DNA of 32,752 nt, taken from assembly GCF_035474595.1 (NCBI RefSeq), contig NZ_DATIND010000045.1, positions 1 through 32,752 on the forward strand, in the 5' to 3' direction. A program made the translations under genes and the position numbers. This stretch comes from Longimicrobium sp. GTDB lineage: Bacteria; Gemmatimonadota; Gemmatimonadetes; Longimicrobiales; Longimicrobiaceae. This document shows positions 15,027 to 23,764 of the stretch, piece by piece; the stretch's first letter is position 1; the number at the start of each line of letters is the position of its first letter. The notes beneath the pieces were generated by a model. It was not told the DNA's origin. It saw only the letters and a program-made list of their open reading frames with translations, and searched no databases.

Positions 15027-18000
15027 TCAGTCCCCCGCGACCAGGCCCGGCGCGGCGACCGGGTGATTGCGCACACCGTCCGACATCTCCTCCGCCGCGG
15101 CGGGGACGGGCCTGGGGGACGCGGCGGGTGAGGGCGAAGGGCCGGCGGACGGGATGGCGGACGGAGCACGGAACCAACGGAGCATGCGCTCCTGCAGCTC
15201 CTCCAGCAGGTCGTAGGAGACGGGGATGACGACGAGCGTCAGCGCGGTCGCGCTCAGCAGCCCGCCGAAGACCGCCATCGCCAGCGGCGCCTGCAGCTCG
15301 CCGCCGGCGCCGATCCCCAGCGCCATCGGCAGCAGCCCCAGCATGGCGGTGATGGTGTTCATCACGATGGGCCGGAAGCGCGCGTGGCCCGCGGCGCGGA
15401 TGGCGTCGTGGCGGCCCATCCCCTGGCGGCGCATCTGGTTGATGAAGTCGAGCTTCACCACCGCGTCGTTGTCCACGATGCCGACCAGGATCACGATCCC
15501 GATCAGGCTCATGGTGTTGATCCCCGATCCCCCCACCCAGAGCGCCACCGCCGCCCCGAACGCCGCGAGCGGGACGGCGAGGAGGATGATGAAGGGGTGG
15601 AGCAGGCTCTCGAACTCGGCGGCGAGGAGCATGTAGCACAGGACGAGCGCGAGGGAGAAGGCGAGCGCCAGGTCGCGGAACCCCTTCCGCATCTCCTCGT
15701 TCTCGCCGCCGATCTCCGCGCGCAGCCCGTGCGGCGGCGGCACCGAGGCCAGCGCGCCGCGCACCGCCTCCACCGCGCGCGTCACCCCGCCGCCGCCGGC
15801 CACGTCCGCCAGCACCGTCACCACGCGTCCCTGGTCCACGCGGCGGATCTCCGCCGGCCCGCTGGCGGTGCGCACGTGCACGAGCTCGCGCAGCGGAACG
15901 CCGTCCACGGTGAGCGTCTCCAGCGTTTCCGCGCTGCGGCGGGCGCTCTCGGGAAGGCGGACCACGATGGGGACCCGGCGGTCGAAGTCCACCAGCTGCG
16001 TGGCCTCCTTCCCCTTCATGTACGCCTCCACCGTCGCCGCCACGCGCGACGGGTCCATCCCGTACGCCGCCGCGCGCTCGCGATCGATCTCCACCCGCAC
16101 CTCGGGCTGCCCCATCTCCGTCCCCACGCGTACGTTGGCGACCGAGTGGACGGAGAGGAGGCGCGACCGGACCTGCGCCGCGTAGGCCATCGCCGCGTCC
16201 AGGTCCTCGCCGCGGATGCGCACGGACAGGTCGCTCTCCCCCGCGCCCAGCAGGCGGCCGAGCTGCGTGGCCTGCCCCGTCTCCAGCGTCACCGCCCCCG
16301 CGGGAAAGCCGCCCAGGCGCGTCCTGAGCCGGCGGAGCGCCTCCGCCGTCGCCGCGCCGTCGCGGAGCCGCACCTCCAGCGTGGCGGTGTTCAGCCCGCT
16401 CTCGCTCTCGTCCATCCCCGCGACCGCCACCTGCCGGCCCACGCGCGAGAACACGGCCTCCACCGCGGGGTCCGCGCGGATCGCGCGCTCCAGCCGCGCC
16501 GCATCGGCCGCCGTCGTCTCCAGCGGCGTCCCCCGCGGCAGCTCCAGCCGCGCGCGGAAGGACCCCTGATCGACCTCCGGCAGCACGCTCCGCGGCAGCG
16601 ACGCCAGGATCCACAGCCCCGCGACGAGGAGGGTGAGCGCCACCGCCATCGTCCGCCCGCGGTGCCGCATCCCCATCTCCAGCAGCCGCTCGTACCGCCC
16701 CAGCAGCCGCGCGAAGCCGCGGTCGAAGGCGTCCAGCGGGCGGCTCATCTGCCGCGCCAGCCAGCCGTGCCGCCGCGTGCCGTGCTCGTCCGTCGCCGCG
16801 TCCCACCGCGCCGCCATCGCCGGCAGCAGCGTGACGGCGACGACGATAGAGGCGAGGAGCGAGAACGAGACGCTGAGCGCCAGCGCGCCCAGCATCTGCC
16901 CCGCGACGCCCTCGATGTACACGATGGGCCCGAAGACGGCGATGTTGGTGAGCGTCGAGGCGATGATCGCGCGCTGCACCTCCTCCGTCCCCAGCGCGGC
17001 CGCCGCGGCGGCGCGCGCGCCCAGCTCGCGGTGCCGGAAGATGTTCTCCAGCACCACGATGGAGTTGTCCATCAGCAGCCCCACCCCCAGCGCCAGCCCG
17101 CCCAGGCTCATGATGTTGAGCGTGACGTGCGTGGCCTCGAGCAGCGCGAAGGTCGCGATCAGGGAGATGGGGATGACGAGCGCCACCGCGACCGGGTAGC
17201 GCCACTCGCGCAGGAAGAAGAAGAGGACGAGGAACGCGAGGATGCCGCCGAGGATGACCTCCTGCACCACGTTGGAGAGCGCGTCGGAGATGAAGCCGGC
17301 CTGGCTGGTGGCCACCTCCAGCTTCACCTCGGGATACTCGCGCCGGAGCTGGACCAGCACCCGCTCCACCTCGCGGGTGACGCGGACGGTGTTGGCGCCG
17401 GCGTTCTTGAACACCATCAGCCCCACCGCTTCCGCGCCGTTGTAGCGGGCGATGGACTCGCGCTCCTGGAAGCCGTCGTCCACCCGCGCCACGTCGCGCA
17501 CCAGCACCTGCCCGGGAAGCGGCACCGCACCGTTCGCCGGCGGCGGCGCGCTCCCCGTCCCCGGCTGTGAGGCGCGGCGCACGGGGATGGCGGCGATCTC
17601 GGCGGTCGACTGCAGCTCGCCCAGCGTGCGCAGCGAATAGCGGTAGCGCCCGCGGCGGATGGTGCCGCCGGGGGCGCTCGCGTTGGCCTGCGCCAGCGCG
17701 CCGGCCACGTCGTCGATCGTCAGCCCGTAGCTCTCCAGCAGCCGCGGATCGACCTCCACGTGCACTTCCCGTTCGACGCCGCCGGTCACCGTGGCCTGCG
17801 CGACGCCGCCGATCTGCTCCAGCCGCCGCTTGAAGACGGCCTCGGCCAGCTCCTTCAGCTGCGGCAGGTCGCGCTGGCCGGCCACGCTCACCGCCATGAT
17901 CGGCTCGCTGCGCGGGTCGGTGCGCAGCACGACCGGGCGCGCGGCCAGCTCGGGGAGCGCGTCGCGGATGTTGTCCAGCTTCTCGCGCGTGTTCAGCGCG

Positions 18001-18311
18001 GCGAAGTCCATGTCGGTGCCCCACGCGAACCGCGCGGTGACGAGCGACTGGCCCTCGCGCGTGACGCTTTCCACGCGCTGCACGCCGGGCACGGTGCTGA
18101 CCGCCTGCTCCACCGGCTCGGTGATGAAGCGCTCCACCTCGGCCGGCGCGGCGCTCGGGTCGGTGGTGTAGACCACCAGACGGGGATAGGCCACGTCGGG
18201 AAGGAGGTCGATCGGGAGGCGCACGAACGACAGCACCCCCAGGAACACGACCCCCAGGAAGAACATGGCGACCGCCACGGGCCGCTGGATGGCGATGCGG
18301 GGGAGCGACAA
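15027..18311 (-). CDS. RND-family efflux transporter permease (first pump)
   Basis: 1094 aa. Starts with TTG (18311) after GAGGG, reading (M)SLPRIAIQRPVAVAMFFLG. Typical RND signatures are LPIDLLPDVAYPRLVV, GVGLLMDNSIVVLENIFRHR (helix 4, single acidic residue) and VGIVDNDAVVKLDFINQM (helix 10, Asp in place of Asn/Lys). The latter is unusual and may alter proton relay. The C-terminal tail after the last helix is a low-complexity Pro/Ser/Ala extension of about 45 residues. It is separated by 337 nt, including a repeat pair, from the adaptor gene upstream, and by 179 nt from the propeller gene downstream. It resembles the second pump only at family level, so the two could be alternative or heteromeric pumps on one adaptor. 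Confidence 0.92.
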   Translation of the reverse strand: MSLPRIAIQRPVAVAMFFLGVVFLGVLSFVRLPIDLLPDVAYPRLVVYTTDPSAAPAEVERFITEPVEQAVSTVPGVQRVESVTREGQSLVTARFAWGTDMDFAALNTREKLDNIRDALPELAARPVVLRTDPRSEPIMAVSVAGQRDLPQLKELAEAVFKRRLEQIGGVAQATVTGGVEREVHVEVDPRLLESYGLTIDDVAGALAQANASAPGGTIRRGRYRYSLRTLGELQSTAEIAAIPVRRASQPGTGSAPPPANGAVPLPGQVLVRDVARVDDGFQERESIARYNGAEAVGLMVFKNAGANTVRVTREVERVLVQLRREYPEVKLEVATSQAGFISDALSNVVQEVILGGILAFLVLFFFLREWRYPVAVALVIPISLIATFALLEATHVTLNIMSLGGLALGVGLLMDNSIVVLENIFRHRELGARAAAAAALGTEEVQRAIIASTLTNIAVFGPIVYIEGVAGQMLGALALSVSFSLLASIVVAVTLLPAMAARWDAATDEHGTRRHGWLARQMSRPLDAFDRGFARLLGRYERLLEMGMRHRGRTMAVALTLLVAGLWILASLPRSVLPEVDQGSFRARLELPRGTPLETTAADAARLERAIRADPAVEAVFSRVGRQVAVAGMDESESGLNTATLEVRLRDGAATAEALRRLRTRLGGFPAGAVTLETGQATQLGRLLGAGESDLSVRIRGEDLDAAMAYAAQVRSRLLSVHSVANVRVGTEMGQPEVRVEIDRERAAAYGMDPSRVAATVEAYMKGKEATQLVDFDRRVPIVVRLPESARRSAETLETLTVDGVPLRELVHVRTASGPAEIRRVDQGRVVTVLADVAGGGGVTRAVEAVRGALASVPPPHGLRAEIGGENEEMRKGFRDLALAFSLALVLCYMLLAAEFESLLHPFIILLAVPLAAFGAAVALWVGGSGINTMSLIGIVILVGIVDNDAVVKLDFINQMRRQGMGRHDAIRAAGHARFRPIVMNTITAMLGLLPMALGIGAGGELQAPLAMAVFGGLLSATALTLVVIPVSYDLLEELQERMLRWFRAPSAIPSAGPSPSPAASPRPVPAAAEEMSDGVRNHPVAAPGLVAGD

Positions 18312-18391
18312 CGTCCCTCGTTCTCGTCAGGTAGGTGGGTTGAACGGCGGGCTCAATCCCTCCCGCAGGTGCGCGCCCGAGTCCTCGCGCC

Positions 18392-18575
18392 GCCCTCACC
18401 CCGCGCCGGAGGGCGCGACCCTCTCCCGTCCCGGGAGAGGGTGGCCGTCCAGCATCCGTGCCGTTGTTCGACTATTCTCGCACGGATGCATGGAGTGGCG
18501 CCGATGCCGGAAAGCTACCTCTCCCGGTACGGGAGAGGTGGACGGCCCAGGCCGGCCGGAGAGGGCGCGATGGCG
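18392..18575. repeat. CTCTCCCG palindrome pair, copy 2, between adaptor and RND1
   Basis: Palindromes at 18418-18442 (CCCTCTCCCG arms) and 18517-18539 (ACCTCTCCCGG arms, perfect over 23 bp) share sequence and spacing with copy 1. The conserved tail (GACGGCC, GGCCGGCCGGAGAGGG, CGCGATG) follows the second one. This fills most of the 18312-18648 gap; I see no gene there. Hairpins here could reduce transcription from the adaptor into the pump gene. Confidence 0.72.
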
Positions 18576-18648
18576 GCTCGCGAACGAAAACCTGTCCCAC
18601 GCCGAGCAATGCCGAGCAATCGCCCGCGCGGATGTCCCGCCGCAGCCT

Positions 18649-19842
18649 CTACCGCGGCGCCGAAGTCGCGCCTGCGTCGTCCTTCAGGTCGTCCACCAGG
18701 CGCACGCGGGCGTCGTGGATGAGCGTGTAGTGGCCCTCCGTCAGCACCGTCTCGCCGGGCTTCACGCTGTCCGTCTCCTCGCTGGGCACGATCTCCACCA
18801 TCGAGTCGTTCTGCAGGCCGGTGGTCACGTAGCGCCACTTGGCCAGCCCGTGCCCGTTCCGCCCGTCGAACACGAACAGCATGGTGCGCCGGTCGCGCTC
18901 CAGGATGGCCGAGCGCGGCACCAGCACGCGGTCGGCGAAGCGGCGCGCCTCCAGCGACACGCGCGCGTACATCCCCGGCAGGATGCGCCCCTGCGGGTTG
19001 GGCACCACCACCGTCACCCGGGCCGTCCGCGTCCCGCCGTCCACCACCGGGTTGATCGTCTCCACCGTGCCGGTGAACGGCTCCGGGAAGGCGGCAAAGG
19101 CAACCCGCGCCTTGCGGCCGGCGGAAAGGAAGCCGACCTCGCTCTCCAGCACCTGCACCTCCACCCGGATCGGGTCGAGCGACACCACCGTCATCAGCTC
19201 GTCGCCCGCGCGCACCCACTGGCCGGGCACCACCTTCAGCGACGCCACGCGCCCGCCGAACGGCGCCCCGATGCGGGTGCGCGAAAGATCCAGCTGCGCC
19301 TTGCGCAACCGCACCTCGGCCGCGTCCAGCCCCGTCTTCGCGCGCGCGAAGGCGGCGCGGTCGGCGCGCACGGCCGGGTCGCGGATCTCCTCGTCCAGCA
19401 GCGTAGCCTCGCGGTAGCTGGCCTGCGCCTGCCGCAGGTTGGCCTGCGCCTCCTCCACCGCCAGCCCGTACTCCGCCGCGTCCAGCCCCATCAGCAGCTG
19501 CCCGCTTCCCACCGCGTCGTTCTCGCGCACCGGCAGGGTGCTCACCCGGCCGGTGACCTGCGCCACCACCACCGTCTTCTTCCACCCCTCCGCCTGCCCG
19601 GCCGCGTTCACGGCCACCACCAGCGTGTCGCGCACGGCGGCCACGCCCTTCACGGGAATTGCCACGTCGGTGCTGAAGCTGCCGCTCGCCGAGGTGCGCG
19701 GGCGGGCCCTCGATGCGCCGCCGTCGTCCCCGTCGCCCGGCTGCTGCGCGGCGCGGATGCGCCCGTAGATCCCCACCGACGTGGCGAACACCAGCGCCAG
19801 CACGGCGAAGGCGATCAGGAAGGGGCGGAATGAAGGCTTCAT
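18649..19842 (-). CDS. RND efflux periplasmic adaptor (membrane-fusion protein, HlyD/AcrA type)
   Basis: 397 aa. One N-terminal membrane anchor (FLIAFAVLALVFATSVGIYG, about residues 8-27) is followed by the barrel-sandwich (lipoyl-like) half GWKKTVVVAQVTGRVSTLPV and a coiled-coil hairpin of about 70 residues (EEAQANLRQAQASYREATLL onward). The second lipoyl half is TRIGAPFGGRVASLKVVPGQ, followed by beta-barrel and membrane-proximal domains (NPVVDGGTRTARVTVVVPNP). The adaptor links the inner-membrane RND pump to an outer-membrane channel. It is the first gene of the minus-strand efflux group. No Shine-Dalgarno is evident; ATG 19842 is the only good start. No outer-membrane channel gene is in the window. 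Confidence 0.92.
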   Translation of the reverse strand: MKPSFRPFLIAFAVLALVFATSVGIYGRIRAAQQPGDGDDGGASRARPRTSASGSFSTDVAIPVKGVAAVRDTLVVAVNAAGQAEGWKKTVVVAQVTGRVSTLPVRENDAVGSGQLLMGLDAAEYGLAVEEAQANLRQAQASYREATLLDEEIRDPAVRADRAAFARAKTGLDAAEVRLRKAQLDLSRTRIGAPFGGRVASLKVVPGQWVRAGDELMTVVSLDPIRVEVQVLESEVGFLSAGRKARVAFAAFPEPFTGTVETINPVVDGGTRTARVTVVVPNPQGRILPGMYARVSLEARRFADRVLVPRSAILERDRRTMLFVFDGRNGHGLAKWRYVTTGLQNDSMVEIVPSEETDSVKPGETVLTEGHYTLIHDARVRLVDDLKDDAGATSAPR

Positions 19843-19903
19843 GCGTGAACAGTGGGTCGCGTGGTCCTGGATCCGACCGTCCCGCGAGTGGGAGGGAATC
19901 CCA

Positions 19904-19932
19904 ATCTAATCCTTTGTGCACCAGCGAGACAA
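19904..19932 (-). promoter_or_regulatory. Candidate promoter of the efflux group
   Basis: On the minus strand TTGTCT (19927-19932), a 17-nt spacer and TTAGAT (19904-19909). The predicted start lies about 55 nt before the adaptor ATG. Moderate match only. Confidence 0.35.
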
Positions 19933-19995
19933 CGGGCGTGAAAGGAGTGTCGCCGCACCGGACCCGTTGCCCCAGCGTGTGTTACGGAGACGGGC

Positions 19996-21471
19996 TCACC
20001 GGGACTCCGCCGCCACGCGCACCTCGTCCGCGGCGCGGATGCCGGAGGCCAGCGCGCCCTGCATCCACCCGGGCCACGGCGAGGTGTGGTCGCCGGCGAA
20101 GTGGACGCGCCCCTCCGCGCGCGCCAGGTGCGGCAGGAAGGCCCGCATCTCCCCCGGCGCGAACCAGGCGTAGTCGCCCCGCGCCCACGGGTCCGCGTCC
20201 CAGCAGACCGACGCGCCGTGCTCCACGCGCCGCGCCAGCCCCGGATGCACGCGCCCGGCGTGCTCGCGCGCGAACGCCACCCGCGCCTCCGGCTGCATCG
20301 CCGCTACGTGGCGGGCGTTGGGCCCGGAGACGAACGCCTCCAGCACGGCCCGGCGCCCCGCCTGCCCCGCCGTCGCGTCCACCGCGTGCATGATGGGCAG
20401 GTCCGTGGGCACGGCGACGTCGTCCGGGGCCCAGCACCGCTCCCGCACCTGCAGGTACACGCGCGTGATCGACGTCGTCCGCAGCCCCTCCACCGCGCGC
20501 CGCTTCGCGGGGGAGAAGGCGGGCGACACACGGACGGTCCGCAGCGTGGGAAACGGGATCGCGCACACCAGCCGGTCCGCGGCGACCGTGCGGCGCGTCC
20601 CCCGCTCCGCGACCTCCACGCGCACGCCGGCCTCGTCCTGCTCGATCGCCGTCACCGCCGCGCCGTAGCGGATGCGTGCGCCGAGCCGGTCGGCCAGCGC
20701 GCGCGGCAGGCGGTCGGTGCCGCCCGCGACGAGCGACATCCCCTCCACGCCGCGCTGGAGCGCCAGGTCCCGCAGGAGCGACAGCGCGGAGACGGCGTCG
20801 ACCCCGTCCCCCCACTCGTCCAGGTAGCCCAGGCGGATAAGCGACACCGCGCCGGGGGACGCCCCGCGGCTCCGCAGCATCTCCGCGAAGCTGACGCCGT
20901 CCAGCCGCAGCGCCGCCTCGCCCGGCCACGACGGATGCTGCGGGTCGCCGATCGCGGCCAGCGCGGGGGCCGCATACCGCGCCAGCAGCGCCCCGGGCGA
21001 CATCCGCGCCTCGGATGGCGCCAGCTCCACTGGCCACCGCGCCGCGCGCCCCGGCCGCACGGAGACGGAGCGTCCGCGCACGAAGTACCGTCCCCCCGCC
21101 GCCCCCCGCCCGCGCGCCGCGGGAACGAGCGAGACGCCAAGTTCCCGCGCGTAGCCGACGGTGTGGAAGTGCGTGTCGGGGACGTACACCGCGCCGGCCT
21201 CGGCATACAGCCCGTCCGCGAACTCGCCGCGCAGGGTATGCACCCGGCCGCCGGGGCGGTCGCGCGCCTCCAGCACGGTCACGTCGTGCCCGCGCTTCAC
21301 CAGCTCGTACGCCGCCGCCAGCCCGGCCAGCCCCGCGCCCGCGACCACCACCCGCGCCGGACGCCCGTTCCCGCCCCGCGCCCGCTCGCCGCCGCACGCG
21401 ACGCCCGCCAGCGCCGCGGCCGCCGCCGCGCCGCGCACCACGAACTCGCGCCGGGTGATGCGATCTGCCAT
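19996..21471 (-). CDS. Tat-exported FAD-dependent amine oxidase
   Basis: 491 aa. The N-terminus has a twin-arginine signal (RITRREFVVRGAAAAAALAG), and the cysteine at residue 26 could make it a lipoprotein. The Rossmann FAD motif is GAGLAG (45-50), followed by VLEARDRPGGRVHT (about 67-80). The C-terminal FAD motif is HFAGDHTSPWPGWMQGALAS, which is diagnostic of flavin monoamine oxidases. These enzymes oxidise primary or secondary amines to imines with release of peroxide. Tat export implies folding with FAD in the cytoplasm before transport. It is the last gene of the minus-strand group that contains the cysteine-rich mini-proteins; the gap to the thiol oxidase is 134 nt and holds an octamer tandem repeat. 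The substrate is unknown; peptide-lysine oxidation is a speculation from context. Confidence 0.88.
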   Translation of the reverse strand: MADRITRREFVVRGAAAAAALAGVACGGERARGGNGRPARVVVAGAGLAGLAAAYELVKRGHDVTVLEARDRPGGRVHTLRGEFADGLYAEAGAVYVPDTHFHTVGYARELGVSLVPAARGRGAAGGRYFVRGRSVSVRPGRAARWPVELAPSEARMSPGALLARYAAPALAAIGDPQHPSWPGEAALRLDGVSFAEMLRSRGASPGAVSLIRLGYLDEWGDGVDAVSALSLLRDLALQRGVEGMSLVAGGTDRLPRALADRLGARIRYGAAVTAIEQDEAGVRVEVAERGTRRTVAADRLVCAIPFPTLRTVRVSPAFSPAKRRAVEGLRTTSITRVYLQVRERCWAPDDVAVPTDLPIMHAVDATAGQAGRRAVLEAFVSGPNARHVAAMQPEARVAFAREHAGRVHPGLARRVEHGASVCWDADPWARGDYAWFAPGEMRAFLPHLARAEGRVHFAGDHTSPWPGWMQGALASGIRAADEVRVAAESR

Positions 21472-21495
21472 TGCGCCGGCCGGTGGAAGGACGGG

Positions 21496-21527
21496 GTGCG
21501 AGAGTGCGAAGGTGCGAGAGTGCGAAA
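21496..21527. repeat. Tandem octamer repeat GTGCGAGA/GTGCGAAG, four units
   Basis: Four consecutive 8-nt units (GTGCGAGA, GTGCGAAG, GTGCGAGA, GTGCGAAA) lie in the gap between the thiol oxidase and the amine oxidase genes. The even units differ from the odd ones in the last two bases, giving a 16-nt higher-order repeat. Confidence 0.85.
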
Positions 21528-21605
21528 GTAACGGGAGCGCCAGCCAGGACCCGCGTCGGACGCTCCCATCGAGATGATCGACCGCAGGAGATCGCGATCC
21601 TCCGC

Positions 21606-22268
21606 CTACCGGCTTTCCGGGTTGGCGATGAGCTTCTCCAGCTCCTCCTCGGAGAGTGCGCCGGGGTGCAGGGTGCCGTTGATGATCAGCGTGGGCGTCA
21701 CCTGTACCTGCGTGTCCGCGCCGGACTTCGCGTCGCGGTCCACGCTCGCCATCGTGCGCGCGTCGGCCAGGCAGCGCTCGAACGCCGCCGCGTCGGGCAC
21801 GCCCGCCTCGCGCGCGAACCGCGACCACGCCTTCGTCCCCAGCGAGTCCTGCTGGGCGAAGAGGAGCGTGGCGAACGGCTCGAAGCGTCCCTGCCCGCCC
21901 GCGCACTCCGCCGCGACCGCCGCGGGGCGGGCATGGGGATGGATCGCGTCCAGCGGGAAGTGGCGGTAGAGCACGGCCACGCGGTCCGGGTGGCGCCGGA
22001 GGACGGCTTCCAGCACGGGATGCGTTTTCGCGCAGAACGGGCACTGGAAGTCGGAGAACTCCACGATGCGCACCGGCGCGTCGCGGCGGCCCATCCACTG
22101 GCCGCCCTGCAGCAGCGCCTCCCAGTCGTCCACCCGCCGCGGGCGCATGTCCGGCTGCCCCGCCGCCGCGGGCGCGAAGAGCTCGCGCCGTACCGCCAGC
22201 GTGGTCACCACCAGCGCGCACGCCACCATCGCCGCGGTGGCAAGGTTCGAAAGCAGGCTCCGGTTCAT
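21606..22268 (-). CDS. Membrane-anchored DsbA-like thiol oxidoreductase
   Basis: 220 aa. An N-terminal membrane anchor (NLATAAMVACALVVTTLAVR, about residues 8-27) is followed by a thioredoxin-fold domain with the redox motif CPFC (C76-C79) in the context VRIVEFSDFQCPFC. The cis-proline loop VQVTPTLIINGTLHPG is near the C-terminus. This is the thioredoxin_4/BdbD-like group, which forms or isomerises disulfides outside the cytoplasm. The ATGA overlap with the upstream propeller gene indicates translational coupling. Two exported mini-proteins with six cysteines each are encoded in the same strand group just upstream, making them natural substrates (inference). No DsbB or VKOR partner is visible. 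Confidence 0.9.
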   Translation of the reverse strand: MNRSLLSNLATAAMVACALVVTTLAVRRELFAPAAAGQPDMRPRRVDDWEALLQGGQWMGRRDAPVRIVEFSDFQCPFCAKTHPVLEAVLRRHPDRVAVLYRHFPLDAIHPHARPAAVAAECAGGQGRFEPFATLLFAQQDSLGTKAWSRFAREAGVPDAAAFERCLADARTMASVDRDAKSGADTQVQVTPTLIINGTLHPGALSEEELEKLIANPESR

Positions 22269-23407
22269 GTGCGCTTCGGTTCGGGGTGGACCGGCTTCAG
22301 GTCGTAGACCACCACGTGCTGCACGTCGTCGCCGTCCAGCGCCACGCCGTACGCCACGTCGCCGCGGATCAGGTGCAGCTTCACGCGCGCGGGGGTCTGG
22401 AACGCGCCCACGCGCCGCCCCTGCTCGTCGAAGGCCGCCCAGTGCAGGGGCTCGCCCGCCCGCGCCGTGGGCGCCATCCAGATCCGCCCCGAGTCGTCCA
22501 CCAGCATCTGGTCCAGCAGCGGCCAGGTCTTCCGCCCGGCCCCCTCCAGCGCCCGCACGATCGTCTGCCGCTCGAAGGGTCCTCCCCGCTGCATCCGCGT
22601 GACGACGCTGTCCATCTCGGCGCCGGTGACCGGAAGCGGCTGGGGCGGGTCCTGTGGATGGACTGTGCCCAGGTGCTTTCCGCGCGCCGAGTAGACCTCC
22701 ACCTGCCAGCTTCCCGTCCAGGCGGTGTACACCCGGTCGCCCGCGTTCGCCAGCAGCGTCTGCTGCCCGAAGGGGCTGAAGAGCGCACCCCCCACGGGCC
22801 CCTGCTCGACCTCGACCGCCTCGTACTCGGGGAAGGCGAGCACCGAGTCGACGGCGACCGACGCGTCCGGGTTCAGCAGCCGCACGGTGTCGCGACGCCG
22901 TCCGCGCGGGCTGTCGGCGTAGGCGGCCCGGAACACGCCCATCAGGGAGCCGTCGGACACGGGCATCACCCAGTACGGGAAGACGTAGTTGGCGGTGCTG
23001 AGGCTGAGCATGTGCGCCGGCCGCTCCGACTCGGGCGCGAAGACGGTCACCCTCGCAGCGCCTCCGTCGAACGCGAAGACGCTGTCCCCGGGGAGAACCC
23101 TGACGCTGCTGACGTCGTCGAACTCTCCCGGCCCCTTGCCCGCCCGTCCCAGCCGCCGGAGCAGCTTCGCCTCGGGCGAAAGCACGGCGATGTCCGTATG
23201 GTCCGCCACGTACAGGTTGCCTCGCGAGTCGACGTCCATCGCCTGGACCCGGGTAAATTCCACCGAGTCGGGGGTGGCGACCCGCACGACGGCGTCGTAC
23301 TGCGTGAATCCGCGCGGCGGCGGCGGCCTGCGTGCGTCGCCCGAGCAGGCCGCGAGCGCGGCCCCGGCCACGAGCACGGGCAGCGTTCCTCTCATCGATA
23401 TGCGCAT
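22265..23407 (-). CDS. 6-bladed beta-propeller lipoprotein
   Basis: 380 aa from ATG 23407; ATG 23395 is an alternative. A signal peptide ends in the lipobox ALAAC, so the protein is probably anchored in a membrane facing the periplasm or outside. Blades are evident: VQAMDVDSRGNLYVADHTDI, LRRLGRAGKGPGEFDDVSSV, SVFAFDGGAARVTVF, QVEVYSARGKHLGTV and DSGRIWMAPTARAGEPLHWA. In Bacteroidota, similar propeller lipoproteins sit beside small exported cysteine-containing peptides of the NVEALA type (recollection). The same pairing is seen here. It is translationally coupled (ATGA) to the thiol oxidase gene and lies 77 nt downstream of the second mini-protein gene. The sequence around its inner ATG resembles the start of that mini-protein gene. 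Confidence 0.85.
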   Translation of the reverse strand: MRISMRGTLPVLVAGAALAACSGDARRPPPPRGFTQYDAVVRVATPDSVEFTRVQAMDVDSRGNLYVADHTDIAVLSPEAKLLRRLGRAGKGPGEFDDVSSVRVLPGDSVFAFDGGAARVTVFAPESERPAHMLSLSTANYVFPYWVMPVSDGSLMGVFRAAYADSPRGRRRDTVRLLNPDASVAVDSVLAFPEYEAVEVEQGPVGGALFSPFGQQTLLANAGDRVYTAWTGSWQVEVYSARGKHLGTVHPQDPPQPLPVTGAEMDSVVTRMQRGGPFERQTIVRALEGAGRKTWPLLDQMLVDDSGRIWMAPTARAGEPLHWAAFDEQGRRVGAFQTPARVKLHLIRGDVAYGVALDGDDVQHVVVYDLKPVHPEPKRT

Positions 23408-23438
23408 CTTCCACCACTCCCATAGCCTGGTTTGGTTC

Positions 23439-23462
23439 GCGCCCGCCGCCGGGGGCGGGCGC
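23439..23462 (-). other. Intercistronic hairpin between mini-protein and propeller genes
   Basis: GCGCCCGCC (23439-23447) pairs perfectly with GGCGGGCGC (23454-23462) around a six-base loop. No T run follows on the minus strand. It could partly stop transcription or protect the 3' end of the short upstream messages, giving more peptide than propeller. Confidence 0.5.
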
Positions 23463-23484
23463 GTCCTGCGGGTGCCGACGGAGG

Positions 23485-23685
23485 TCAGCCCCTGGAGCAG
23501 CCGTTTTCGGTGACCGCGCACCAGTTCGTTCCGCAGCACTTCGTCCGTTCCCGCTCGCAGCAGTAGTCTCCCGACTGGATGGGCGCCGGCGCGAGGGTGG
23601 CGCCCGCCCGCGCCGGGTGCCCCGCCTGCAGCACCCCGGCGGCGCACAGCGTAACCGCGAACATGATCAGGTTCATGCCTCTCAT
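23485..23685 (-). CDS. Exported cysteine-rich mini-protein 1
   Basis: 66 aa. The start at 23685 has a perfect Shine-Dalgarno (GGAGGAG, about 8 nt upstream). A signal peptide (NLIMFAVTLCAAGVLQAG, likely cut before or after PARA) is followed by a proline-containing spacer. The C-terminal core has six cysteines in the order CC-x6-CC-x4-C-x6-C (residues 42, 43, 50, 51, 56, 63). It shares this pattern, the PARA segment and exact positions of the last two cysteines with the neighbouring mini-protein. Family unknown to me. Three disulfides, formed by the DsbA-like protein encoded downstream, are a reasonable inference. It could be a toxin, signal or structural peptide; nothing in the sequence decides. 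Confidence 0.75.
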   Translation of the reverse strand: MRGMNLIMFAVTLCAAGVLQAGHPARAGATLAPAPIQSGDYCCERERTKCCGTNWCAVTENGCSRG

Positions 23686-23764
23686 CGGTATGCTCCTCCA
23701 TGCGTTGTGATGAATGCCGGGAACCGCCCGGTGAGTGCCGTGAAAGCGGGCCGGCGGCCGCGAT

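Noticed and set aside
13693-18399. A single giant minus-strand protein spanning RND1 and the propeller
   Set aside because: The continuous frame reads the RND1 region in the wrong phase. RND1 is complete in its own frame from 15027 to 18311, and only the 13693-14847 part of the long frame is protein-like.
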